Part shown: positions 48,291-59,257 of the stretch, one piece after another
How the letters are laid out: each line of letters begins with the position of its first letter
How positions within the stretch are numbered: position 1 is the first letter of the stretch
Position numbers and translations under genes: made by a program
Notes under the pieces: model-generated
Told to the model about the DNA's origin: nothing
What the model saw: only the letters and a program-made list of their open reading frames with translations
Database searches by the model: none
Assembly: GCA_002914845.1 (NCBI GenBank)
Contig: JXTC01000241.1
Coordinates: 280,155-344,154 of the forward strand
Length of the DNA: 64,000 nucleotides
From: Trema orientale
Lineage: Eukaryota; Streptophyta; Magnoliopsida; Rosales; Cannabaceae
Direction of reading: 5' to 3'

Positions 48291-50622
48291 ATGTGGATTA
48301 ATACCGTTGGATTTGGCCTGGTGGGGTTGCTGGTAATATGTCTTAGCCATTGGATTAGAAAATGGAGAAACCCGAAATGCAATGGGATTCTGCCTCCTGG
48401 TTCAATGGGATTCCCTCTCATTGGAGAAACTCTCCCTCTCATCATTCCCAGTTACTCTCTTGACCTTCATCCCTTCATCAAAACAAGAATTCAAAGGTAA
48501 CTGTATTTAAACATACATGTGCACATGCATATATGTCTGCTAGTGTTATGATCAACATGTCATCTGGTGCGTGTCTCATAGTTGGTTAAATGTTTTACAG
48601 CTGAAAATTAAGCAGAAGCTGGCTCTAAATTTTGAGCCAAATTATTAATTTTAGGTGTGTGTTATCTTTATTTTCTTTCAGATATGGGCCCATTTTCAAA
48701 ACAAGCATTGCAGGTAAACCAGCAGTTATATCGGTTGATCCAGAATTCAACAATTTCCTTTTTCAGCAAGAAGGGAGGCTGGTTGAGCTCTGGTATATGG
48801 ACACCTTTTCGAACATCTTTGCTCACGAAGGCGAATCTCGAACCAACGCAGTTGGCGCTTTACATAAGTATGTGAGGAGCATTTTTCTCAATCACTTTGG
48901 TACAGAGAGCCTTAAGGAAAAGCTGCTCCCTCAACTTGAACAAGTGGTCAACAAGAGTCTGAGTGCTTGGTCAAGTCAGGCGTCTGTTGAAGTTAAACAT
49001 GTTTCTTCAGCTGTAAGTTTCAAGCTTAGTGTTAATAACTTGATAAATTCCTCTAGTTAGGCTTATTGAATATTCATGGTGTTAATCTTGTTATATGACA
49101 CAGATGGTTTTAGATTTTAGCGCAAAGCAAATATTCAGCTACGATGCTGAAAACTCACCTGAAAATTTGAGTGAGGCATATAGCAGGATCATAGACAGTT
49201 TTATGTCTTTTCCCTTGAATATTCCCGGTACAGCATACCATCAATGTCTAAAGGTATCAATAACATACCTTTTTCTTTTTTTTTTTTTTTTTTTCTTTTT
49301 GTTGATAATATTCTATTTCTTCAAAATTGTAGCAATGTGTGTATTTATTAGTCCTTTTTTTGGAATGAAATACCAGTCCCAAAAGAAGGTGATGTCCATG
49401 TTGAAGGATTTGCTAAACGAGAGACGGACCTCACCTGAGTCGCATCGGGGGGATTTCTTAGATCAGATTAGCAATGACATGGAAAAAGAAAAGTTCTTAA
49501 CGGAGGGCTTCATTGTGCAACTGATTTTTGGGGGCCTATTTGCGACATTTGAGTCGGTTTCGGCTGTAATGGCATTAGCTTTCACAAAACTCTCAGAGCA
49601 TCCTTCAGTATTGGAGGAGATGATAGTAAGCTCTTTAAAGCTTGAGCACCAGTTTTTCCCATTATCAATTCACTTTTGTAGTACTTAAGATCACATATGA
49701 TGGTTAACTTCATTGATAACTGTCAGGCAGAGCATGAAGCAATTCTCAAAAACAGAGAAAATCCGAACTCTCCACTCACATGGGACGAATATAAGTCGAT
49801 GACTTTTACTCTTCAAGTTAGTCTCACAATCGATCATAAGAAATTAGTACCTTATTATCTGATTAATAAGCGTTTCTGACGCCTTAAATTGACGTGTTTT
49901 ACTCTCTGGGTTACATATTTAGGTTATCAATGAAACTCTAAGGCTGGGAAATGTTGCACCTGGGATATTACGTAGAGCATTGAAAGATATCCCAGTACAA
50001 GGTTACTTCCTTCTCAATCACAAATTGTTTCGATGATGTCCTTTTTCGTGTATAGCTTCATAATGTATTCGGAATAAAATATTGGGTCAAAATGCTTTGC
50101 AGGATTTACCATTCCAGCTGGTTGGACCATTATGCTGGTCACTTCTGCTCTGCAGTTAAGTCCCAACACATTCCACAATCCCCTTGAGTTCAATCCGTGG
50201 CGTTGGAAGGTTGAGTTTCATTTACCCTTTTACTCGAATACTTCTTTTCAATTTTTACGTGGATGATTAAGTCACAAATTTAAAGGAGCTAACCATTTAG
50301 TTGTGATATTTGATGGAAATTAGGAGCTTGATTCTCGTGTGATATCGAAGAATTTCATGCCTTTTGGCGGAGGAAATCGACAATGTGCAGGTGCAGAGTA
50401 TAGTAGAGTGTTCATGGCTACCTTTTTCCATGTCTTGGTAACCAAATATAGGTACATAAATACTTCGGCAGAGGTTTTTGCCAGAGCTATATCAAGCACT
50501 TAGTAACATTTTCGTTTTTGATAATGATATGTAGGTGGACAATAATCAAGGGTGCAAAGATTTCACGAAATCCCATTTTAGGATTTGGAAAAGGCGTTCA
50601 CATTAAGTTTTCTAAGAAGTGA
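48291..50622 (+). CDS. Cytochrome P450, CYP87 family
   Basis: Nine exons join in frame to about 475 residues: 48291-48496, 48682-49012, 49104-49253, 49377-49625, 49727-49816, 49923-50001, 50103-50209, 50324-50451 and 50535-50622. The protein starts MWINTVGFGLVGLLVICLSH, an N-terminal ER anchor, followed by a proline-rich hinge (LPPGSMGFPLIGETLP). The I-helix region reads GGLFATFESVSAVMALAF, the K-helix NETLRLGN, the PERF-like motif FNPWRWK, and the haem loop PFGGGNRQCAGAEYSR with the ligand cysteine. The phrase QQEGRLVELWYMDTFSNIFA is characteristic of CYP87. Characterised CYP87 enzymes oxidise triterpenes or sterols (for example CYP87D18 on cucurbitadienol, CYP87D16 on beta-amyrin); the substrate here cannot be read from sequence. 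The ATFES in the I-helix departs from the common AGxxT pattern. No oxidosqualene cyclase is visible nearby. Related fragments lie at 56218, 57093 and 63752. Confidence 0.92.
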
Positions 50623-50804
50623 ATTGAGGGAGATACTGATTTTCGCTGGTGTAGATGTACTGTCTTTTTTAATCGTAATTATCCCTCTTTCTTGTCCTTC
50701 TTAAGCATAATGAACTTTGAACTTTGATTTTGGTACAATCTATTTTTCTAGAAGTTTGTATCTACTATCTATATGGACAGGCGACAAAATAGAATTTTCT
50801 TTAG

Positions 50805-50805
50805 C

Positions 50806-50838
<33 letters not shown>
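50805..50838 (+). repeat. (TTA)n microsatellite
   Basis: About eleven TTA units just downstream of the P450 gene. Confidence 0.85.
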
Positions 50839-51009
50839 TTTATTTTTTTTAGCTATATGTGTCACAATTATTTTACGTGATCTAATTCATGTACGTGATC
50901 TAGTTTATCATTTGATCAAAACAATACATAAAGGAGAAAGAAAAATAATTCAAGGGAGAAAGAAAGACATTTTCTGTTGGACAGAATTATTTTCGTTGTA
51001 GAATATTAA

Positions 51010-51896
51010 GGGCTAGTTTGGTAGAGCTGTAGATTTTAAGGAAAACACTTTTAGCTGTACTGAAGGAAAAATCTGCTGTAGCGTAAAGTAGAAGAGTGTT
51101 TGGTAAACTGTAATTTTAAAGTACTGTGACTTGAAAAAGCTGAATTAAAGTGTTTGGTAAACTGTATGACTGAAGGAAAACTTTTTTAGCTATGCTGAAG
51201 GAAAAATCTGTTGTAGCGTAAAATAGCAGAGTGTTTGGTAAACTGTAATTTTAAAGTGCTGTGACTTGAAAAAACTGAATTAAAGTGTTTGGTAAACTGT
51301 ATGACTGAATTGTTGTGCAAATATAAAATGGCCAAAACAAATATCATGATACAATTATGCATATTTATAAAAAGAGCTTATTAATATTTTTTACAATTAT
51401 GCATATTTGTACATACTAAAGATATTAATACTTTTTTTAAAAAAAAATTGAAATGAAAATAAACTCAATTAAATTAATTACTCTATTAAATTTATTATTT
51501 TTTTAATTTCTTTATTTTCATTTGAAATTAAAATTTTAATAAAGAATCAATTTAGTTACTTCAAAATAATTAATATGAAGAGTATTTTAGTCAATTATGA
51601 TTAAAATATGTTAGTATTTTTTTTATAAAAAAATTGATATGAAAATAAATTCAATTAAATGTATGGCATTTTTTACTTTTAAATTTTAGCCTTTATAATT
51701 TATTCATTAAAAGATAGCATAGACTCCTGCATAATCTAAAAGCTAAAGTTACCTTAGGCCAGCTTTAGCTTTTGGCTGCAGCTTTATTAAAAATTATTGA
51801 ATAATCTAATTTTCAGATTTTTACCAAACACCTTTTGGCTCACAGATTATTTGAAAAGTACTTTTAGCTTGTTAAGAAGCTAAACTAAACTGACTC
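51010..51896. mobile_element. PIF/Harbinger-like non-autonomous element with TAA target duplication
   Basis: Left end GGGCTAGTTTGGTAGAGC and right end (reverse complement GAGTCAGTTTAGTTTAGC) are imperfect inverted repeats of 18 bp. TAA flanks both sides (51007-51009 and 51897-51899). The left part holds an approximately 125-bp tandem duplication containing AGTGTTTGGTAAACTGTAAT and GCTGAAGGAAAAATCTG. The interior is AT-rich and non-coding. Confidence 0.7.
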
Positions 51897-52204
51897 TAAA
51901 ACAAAAAGATTAGATGGACTTACATAAGCCTTGCTTAAATTTATATTTCTTTTGGGGTAATTTTTTCGACCAATAAAATGAGTACACATGGCAAGCGAGA
52001 ATGATGTGGAAACGACATGTCGTCTCTGCTTTAGGTGCAAACCCTTGGTATATTAGTGGATATGTCAGATGTTAAATACGATCATACGATCAAATATACT
52101 AAGTATATAACAAAAAATTGGTATGTAAGTGGATATATGTAAAAAGAAGAAACAGATACTTAGTAAAACGAAGTATGAAAAAGGATATCTACTCTAATTT
52201 CTCT

Positions 52205-53240
52205 AAGGTGAGGCCATTTAAATGTTCTTAAAAATAGTATTTTTCTAGTTAATGTTTTTAGATACCAAACATGTTTATGTTTTTTGTTTTTAAAAATTAA
52301 AAGTGATTTGATTTGTTACCAAGCAAGTTCTTTATTTTTAAAATTTAAAAACACAAACAAAATTTTTTTTATTGTTTTCAATTTTTATAAACAAAAAATT
52401 GAAAGAGTATCTAAGCATGTGATCAGAAAATAAAATTAAACACATTAATTTAAGCCCATACTTGGATACACTTTTAATTTTTTTTATTTGTAAAAATTAA
52501 AAACAATAACAAAAATTGTTTATGTTTTAAAATTTTAAAAATAAAAAATTTGCTCGGTGAAACATCAAATCATTTTAATTTTTAAAAACAAAAAACATAA
52601 AAGTGCTTAGTAAATATAAAATTAACTTGAAAAATGCCATTTCAAAAAATTTATAAAAGTGACAATATCTACAAATTTATAAAAGTGATTTACAATTTAT
52701 AATAGTGTATCCAAGCAGACTTCTTGGATACACTTTTGTTTCTTGTTTAAATAAACGAAAATTTACAATTTTTTTTAGAAAACATACTTGGTAACATTTT
52801 TTTTTCCTGTTTTAAAAAATTATAAACAATTTTTAAAAATAATAGAAGTTAAAATTTTTCACTTCTAGAATTTTTTTTAAACAAAAAGTAAAACTAGAAA
52901 GTGATATTTTTCTAAATAAAATTTTTTAAGTGGTATTTTCATAAATAAACTTTTAGAAGTGATATTTTTATAAATTTTGAAAATAGTATTTCCTTGATAA
53001 AATTAATTTTTAAAAGTGATATGTTTTGAAATAAATTTTTAAAAATTGTATTCTAATTATTTTTGATAGTAACCAAGCATATTTATGTTTTTTTTGTTTT
53101 TAAAAATTAAAAATGATATGATGTGTTATTAAGCAAGTTTTTTATTTTTAAATTTTGAAAACATGAACAAAATTTTTGCTTTTGTTTTCAACTTTTATAA
53201 ACATAAAATTGAAAGTATATTTAAGCATGGCCTAAGTCAT
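52205..53240. repeat. AT-rich composite of foldback repeats
   Basis: A module with 'catgtttatgttttttgttt', 'aaattaaaagtgatttgatt' and 'accaagcaagt' at 52265-52435 is inverted at about 52440-52610 and appears again in direct orientation at 53060-53230. Several phrases 'agtgatatttttataaa' lie between. It looks like nested or partly deleted MITEs. No ORF. Confidence 0.55.
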
Positions 53241-54292
53241 TAAATTATTTAGTGCTTACGATAATTTTTCAAAAAAGTTCATAAATACATGTTTCTAAAA
53301 CCATATTTTAATAAAGACCTATTTTTTATTTTTATATCATAAATATCCGTTTTTATACCCAGTTTGTTAAAGATATAGAACATTAATGTTTTACATATGA
53401 TATATATACTGTGGTATATATTTTATATATCAAGTGTATGTCGTGGTACATATTTCATGAATAAAAATTATACTAAAAATTGATACATATTTTAAAATGT
53501 ATACCATAGGTCAAATTTATAATGAAAAACGTAAATCATAGTAAACATTTATATTGTAAATGTGTACCGTTCATATTTTATACATGAAATATGTATCATA
53601 TGGGTAAAAATTTACATTGTAAATGCATACCACTCATATTCTGCACATGAATGTGTACCATAAAAGTGAATATTTCTGAAAAAAAAATTAAAAATAGATA
53701 TTTATGAAAATAAGTTATAAAAATGGATACTGAGTGAAAATTTCTCATAATTTTCTTTTAAAAATAATGTGGAGGCCTATAGTTCGATTCTTTTTTCTGA
53801 GTTAATATGTTTATGTATTGAATCAACCGACAATTTGACTTGTTAAATTTTACTTAGTTAGTGCCACATCATTTAGTATCTATAAGCCATTGCTGCATCA
53901 TTTGGTATCTAATTTACTTTATACAACTTATTTGCAAAATATTCTTAAACTAATGACATTTTAGCCAAAGATTTCTTAGTGTGGCTAAAACCTTAAAGGC
54001 CTTTCAAAACCGTTCTTTTTTCTTATAGAAAGAGTCAGACTTAGACAAACGCAACGTCCCAAAAAAAATGCAAAAAGTTGTAGGCTATAGATGGGTATGA
54101 AATGTGGAAAAATGTAAATCATCATTATTTCAATTAAAAAGTATAACATGGTATTTTTTTGTTTTGAGATGATTTTTTTTTTTTCTTTCTTTAAAGAATG
54201 TAAACCGCTAGTATTGAAAAAAAAAAAAAAAACGTAAACCATTATACCATGTAATGTAAAACAATGTAGATAAAGGAGTTTATATTTTACTT
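53241..54292. other. AT-rich intergenic region, no gene seen
   Basis: Contains several mirrored 'catattttatacatgaaatatgta'-like stretches (53560-53650) that may be transposon debris. No gene recognised. Confidence 0.45.
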
Positions 54293-54813
54293 AAGGGTTA
54301 AATATAGTAATGGTCTATGAATTATACTGATTGTATCACTTTGCCCTTTAAATTTTTAACTTTCATATTAGTAGCCCCTGAATTATGCAATTGTTATAGT
54401 AATGTCTCCTTTATCACAAACTGTTAATTTTTTTAATAGAAAATAGTCATGGACAAAGTATATAATTGGATATTATTTACTTCTATGATTCTATGAGTTA
54501 GAATCTCATTTTTAACCATAGTTACTAAACTCTGCCTTTTATACATGACTCAATTCAATTAAAAATTTGTGAAAAAAATAGTCATTGCTGCAGTAATTGC
54601 ATAAGTCTTGGTACTCAACTGTGTAAGTTAAAAAATTCAGAATCTTAATCTTGACCACAATTACTAAACTGTATACTTTGTAATAAATTATTTCTATTAA
54701 ATATTTAACACATTGTAACGAAAGGATCATTGTTATAATAATTACATAATTCAGAGGACAAAATGGTACAACAGTTATAATTCAAGAGCTATTAATATCA
54801 TTAATCCTTTAAC
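54293..54813. mobile_element. Foldback element with long inverted arms
   Basis: Left arm AAGGGTTAAATATAGTAATG, 'gaattatactgattgtatcactttg' and 'ctgaattatgcaattgttat' pairs with the right arm ending ATTAATATCATTAATCCTTT. Each arm is about 120 bp. No coding capacity and no clear target duplication. Confidence 0.6.
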
Positions 54814-54834
54814 TAAAATATGTAGAAATGATCA

Positions 54835-56217
54835 ATATTAATTTGTTTTATTTTAAAAATGTACACCATCGTATAATTCTTAAAAAGAACGTAAACTACA
54901 AGTATTTCTATGAAAAAATCTACACTAGCATAATGTAGGTGAGTTTTTTTTTTTCCTAAAAAAAATGTAAAACAGTGTAGCTAGGATACAACTTGAATTT
55001 ACTTTTGAATTAAAAATTGTAGCTAAGCCATCTGTATTCTGTATTAATAAATTTATTTTTTCAGTAGAAAAAGTATACATGGTAGCCTAGATGTGGTTTA
55101 ATTTCAACGGAAAATGTAAACCAGTATACTATAAATGAGTTTGTAAGGTGTACAAAAATGTACAACATTGTAGGGAATAGATGAGTTACAATTACAATCC
55201 GTTAGAAAATGTAAGCTATCAATATTAATGTGTTTAATTTTCATTTAAAAAGAGTACACGATTGTAGCCCATATAGATGGTGTATTTTTCTGTGGAAAAA
55301 TGTATTCGATCATTATTAATTGAAAAATTAAGCCATCGTATTATAATTCTTAAAGAGGACGTTAGGTAATAGTATACTTATTTTTTGAATATGTAAAATA
55401 ATCATTTACACTTGAGTTTTCTGCAAATGTATCACTTAGGTCCACATTTTTCTTTTAGCATTGAACTCCCAAATCTTATACTTTGGGAAACCTACGTGCT
55501 TGTATTTTGGGTCATTGAAAACGTTCCAATCTTGGAAATCATCATGTCCATGGAAATTTCTTTAGGATCTTACAGCCATTTTGCCTTTTACAATACTGGG
55601 TTTTGTCGGTCCTTTTCTAATGTTCACATATGGGTTATTTTGTGCTGTTTGCTATATATAATTGGGCACCAATCCAGTAGGTATTTTTTTTTTACCTATA
55701 CATAGGTATCAATTTGACCAATAAAAATTTTTCATGTACATTTTTTTATTATAAAAAATAGGAGAAAAAAATAGCATTAATAATGCACGTCTTTTCATGC
55801 ACCTCATTATAACCATTGGATCATTATTAGATAATGATCCAACGGCTAAAAAAAAATAAAAAAATACATACTCGATTGGCAACTTATATATATATATATA
55901 TCAATTATCGTTTGTAGTATTATGGAGTATTTGAAAGTCTGTATTTAGTTTTCCAATCTAATTTTTCGTTTATTCTCAAATAAGACTTTTTTTTAATAAG
56001 TATATTAATCAATAGAAAGAGCTATTTTTCGTTCACCATTATTTTCAACGTATTGCTCCAAGGAGAAAATAAATATGGAAGAGATTTTCTGAAATTTGAG
56101 TTCGTTAAAGGATGTTTGAGGAAGCTATTAATGGTATTTTATTTGATTAAGATTTTCACAGTAGTATAAAATTTTTATTTTCAACAGAAAATACCCATTT
56201 TTATCAGTTTGTTTGGT
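54835..56217 (+). repeat. Duplicated 1.4-kb block, copy 1 (partner at about 61505-62985)
   Basis: Landmarks shared in the same order with the downstream copy: AAAATGTACACCATC, TTGAATTTACTTTTGAATTA, AATTACAATCCGTTAGAAAA, TGTAAGCTATCAATATTAAT, GAGGACGTTAGGTAA, AAATGTATCACTTAGGTCCA, GTTCCAATCTTGGA, TTTTCAACGTA, GAAGCTATTAATGGTATTTT and GATTTTCACAGTAGT. The offset is about 6.7 kb. An insertion with GGTATTTTTTTTTTACCTAT and a perfect GGATCATTATTAGATAATGATCC hairpin sits at about 55670-55870. The block stops at 56217, where P450 sequence begins. Confidence 0.85.
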
Positions 56218-56635
56218 TGGAAGGTTGAGTTGCGTTACCACTTTTGCTCAAACGTCTCAGTCAATACTGGAATTAAATCACAAAATTAACCAAACTAATC
56301 ATTTTGTTTTGACATTTGATGGAAATTAGGAGCTCAATTCTCGTGTGATATCGAAGAATTTCATGCCTTTTGGCGGAGGAAATCGACAATTTGCGGGTGC
56401 AGAGTAAAGTAAAGTGTTCTTGGCAACCTTTTTCCATGTCTTGGTCACCAAATATAGGTACATAAATACTTCGGCAGAGGTTTTTGCCTGTGTTATATTA
56501 AGCACTTACAATTTTTTTTTTTTAATTTTTTTTAGAATGATATGTAGGTGTACAATAATCAAGGGGGCAACGATTTCTCGAAATCCTATTTTAAGATTTA
56601 GAAAAGGCGTTCAGATTAAGTTCTCTAAAAAGTGA
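56218..56635 (+). pseudogene. CYP87-like P450 pseudogene (last two exons only)
   Basis: From 56218 the sequence follows the end of exon 7, intron 7, exon 8 (56330-56457), intron 8 and exon 9 (56548-56635) of the P450 at 48291. Exon 8 reads ELNSRVISKNFMPFGGGNRQ and then Phe replaces the haem-ligand cysteine (TGT to TTT). Three codons further the codon after GAG is TAA, where the intact gene has TAT (Tyr). In exon 9 the first Trp is Cys. Exons 1-6 are absent. The 3' flank remains similar to that of the intact gene to about 56935. It cannot make an active enzyme. Confidence 0.92.
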
Positions 56636-57092
56636 ATTAATTAGGGAGTCTGTTTTGGCTTGTTTGATGTAATTTGTATTATCATAATTGTCCCTTTCTT
56701 TTTTCTTTTCTATCTAAGCGTGATGAACTTTGATTTATAATCTACTTATCATAGATTTGTATCTATTTGGGTAGAAGGCAAAATAGAATACCTTTTAGAC
56801 TTTTTCGTTGACCAAAGCAATGTAATACTAAGGACACGAATTCAAAAAAAAAAAAAAAAAGTATTTCAAGGGATAAAGAAAGACATTTTCTGTTCGATAG
56901 TCGAACTACTTTGATTGTTGAATGTTAAAACAGAAAAGTTAGGTGGAGTTGCATATGCCATGGATTTTAGAATTTAAACTTGAGACAATTTTTTTCAATT
57001 AGAGATCAATTTATATTCATTTCAGGACCTCTTAATCAATTTTTTGTTTATTGAATGAGCGGCAACGAGGCCAATCGATTAAGCAGTAATAA

Positions 57093-57169
57093 GGGGTTCA
57101 TGGATCCCTGGGCGAAAATGGCCCACAGTACGTGATGACTTCATCAAAACTCAAATCCAGAATTCAAAG
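57093..57169 (+). pseudogene. Decayed remnant of a CYP87-like exon 1
   Basis: GGTTCATGGATCCCT and, 30 bp later, CTTCATCAAAACTCAAATCC followed by AGAATTCAAAG and a GT resemble the end of exon 1 of the intact P450 (GGTTCAATGGGATTCCCT... CCTTCATCAAAACAAGAATTCAAAG/GT). There is a large internal deletion and an 8-bp insertion. It could be the former first exon of the copy whose exon 2 lies at 63752. Confidence 0.5.
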
Positions 57170-57552
57170 GTGATGATCACACTCACATGAACAGTGCACA
57201 TAACCATATGTTTATGTAAACTACATACATCATCAGCTTCTATATATATGACTATAATTTAGTTGGTATTGTTTTAAACATATTTATAAGTACTTTTTCT
57301 TCTCGCCGTTGAATAATTATCTAAACGGTTATTATAATTTGAGTAATTATGATTTGAGTAGTTAAAAAAATAAGATAATGATAATAAATACATATTATTT
57401 AATATACTCTTTATTTATATATATCTTTTACTATGAAAAAACGTGCGTCAGAAATTTTAATGGAGTAAAACTATATCTATAAATAGGCAAAATAAACTAA
57501 AAAAATAAACATATCTATTGGATTGATGCCTTATATATATAGGGTGAAATGC

Positions 57553-57907
57553 ACCAAAAAAAAAAAAAATCTTTGAGTTTGAGTGTTCTATAATTTAAAC
57601 CCTAAAATTTAGACTCTACAAAATAATACTTTAAAATTAAGAATTTATGAAAATTAATACCTTGGATAGATTTTGTGACCAATTTTAGTAATGAAAAAAT
57701 AATAATATCCTCCATTAAAACTAAATTAGTCCTTATTATTCTCCTTAAAATTTGAGGATAATATTTTACCAGTTAAATTATTCAAAAAGTCAGCTCTGGG
57801 TATTAATTTTCAGAAATTCTTAATCTCAAGATGTTATTTTGCAGAATCCAAACTTTAAGATTTAAATTACAGAATACTCAAATATCATAATAGATTTTTT
57901 TTTCGCA
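57553..57907. mobile_element. Foldback MITE
   Basis: The left arm AAAAAATCTTTGAGTTTGAG, 'gtgttctataatttaaaccct' and 'agaatttatgaaaattaatacc' pairs with the right arm 'ggtattaattttcagaaattct', 'taaattacagaatactcaaa' and ATAGATTTTTTTTTCGC. Non-coding. Confidence 0.65.
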
Positions 57908-57934
57908 GTTTATATATATATATATATATTGGGA

Positions 57935-58100
57935 TGGCTACGGTAGGGGCGTCCCTATGTAGGGTCGTGCCTTAATTATCATTGGATGGGAATCTGTGGG
58001 GAATAACGAGAATCTGTGGAGAATCTATTTATATACAGATTCCCATCCAACAATGAATAGACAGGCCCTACGTAGGGGCGCCCCTACTGTAGACGCGCCA
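57935..58100. mobile_element. 166-bp GC-rich hairpin MITE in a TA repeat
   Basis: The left half TGGCTACGGTAGGGGCGTCC, CTATGTAGGG and CATTGGATGGGAATCTGT is matched inverted by ACAGATTCCCATCCAACAAT, GGCCCTACGTAGGGGCGCCC and CTACTGTAGACGCGCCA. Both sides are flanked by (TA)n runs, so the TA target is consistent with, but does not prove, a Stowaway/mariner-type element. Confidence 0.75.
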
Positions 58101-58324
58101 TATATATATATATATGTTTTAGTTTGTGACATCATATCTCAAATGTTCTTTTGAGACTGCTTTTCAGCAAGAATAACGTAAACTTAATTTCATTTATTTA
58201 TTTATTGCGCTTGAAAATAGCACGACCCAATTTCCTCGACTTTAAAAAAAATTGAGTGAAAATAACATAAACCAATTGGTTAGTAATGATTTTTCATTTT
58301 TCATTTTATTTATTTTTTCTTTTT

Positions 58325-58405
58325 TTGATAAAAAGATCAGGGAATTTGAACTTCAAACTTGAACACTGGAAGCAGGATAACGACCGAACTAAGCAACCAT
58401 ATAAT
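58325..58405 (-). mobile_element. Possible tRNA-related SINE fragment
   Basis: On the minus strand TTGCTTAGTTCGGTCGTTAT resembles an A-box region and AGTTCAAATTCC a B-box, at tRNA-like spacing with GCTTCCAGTGTTCAAG between. No tRNA acceptor pairing and no clear 3' tail were found. Confidence 0.35.
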
Positions 58406-59257
58406 AAAGTTAAATACACTAAATTGCATAGCATGTAATCTTAATCATATATTTTCTAAATGTTTGGAATATTATGACAACTCTCTTCCCTATTCTCTTG
58501 TTTCATTATTTGATATGTAAACTTCACTATCATTTTTATATTATTAAAACGTGAAATATTTTAATAAAACATGAGAGCTGAAAAGAAAGTGATCCTCGTA
58601 TTTGTAACATAACGCTAGGTCCACTCTCTTTTCTACTGTTCGATCTCATTGCTTCTTATATGAACTCTATTGTACTTATTAATATTATTATATTGCGAGA
58701 TTATTTTTAATGGAGTTCGCTTGCCACTTTATGATATTGGAGAGTGGTCCTAATATTTTACCATGTGTCATTTACTAATGGATGCATTCAAGGATCAGCT
58801 AGCTAATAGATGCCTTCAAAAGTTTACTGTGGCGTTTACTGATGGATGCCTAGAAGCAAAACTGATGGCTCTAAGGTCTGACTTAGAGCTTGTTGTCTCT
58901 CAAGATAGTGAAATTTGTTTATCTGCTTTTGGCTGGACTTAGTCACATACTTCATTGGATTTGCTCTCACACTTGTTAGTTATAGTGTTTAGATGCAATT
59001 GTTTTTCTTCTTGGATAGGGTACTCTTTTTTAACCCTTTGTGTGTCGTTTCTACCTGATAGTGTAGTTTAATCAGCTTTTAATTAAATTCCATGAGGAAT
59101 TTTATTTAAAAAAAAAAAACCGATCTCAAAGAAATAATAATAATAATAATAATAAACTGAACCGGCCCAAGAATTATGGGAAAGAAAGGGAAGACAGAGT
59201 TGGAAGTTAACTAATAAAAGGTGCTATAAAACTTAATACTTAATAGAAAAAAAGAGG

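Noticed and set aside
50717-51001. 94-codon frame with an Ile/Leu-rich middle downstream of the P450
   Set aside because: The hydrophobic stretch is produced by a (TTA)n microsatellite and the region is P450 3' flank.
55862-55884. Possible functional MSA or MYB site in the repeat near 55.85 kb (AACGGCTAAA)
   Set aside because: A single core motif inside a dispersed repeat far from an intact gene; no reason to call it regulatory.
58325-58405. Functional tRNA gene
   Set aside because: Box-like motifs only; no acceptor or anticodon stem pairing could be made, so listed only as a possible SINE fragment.
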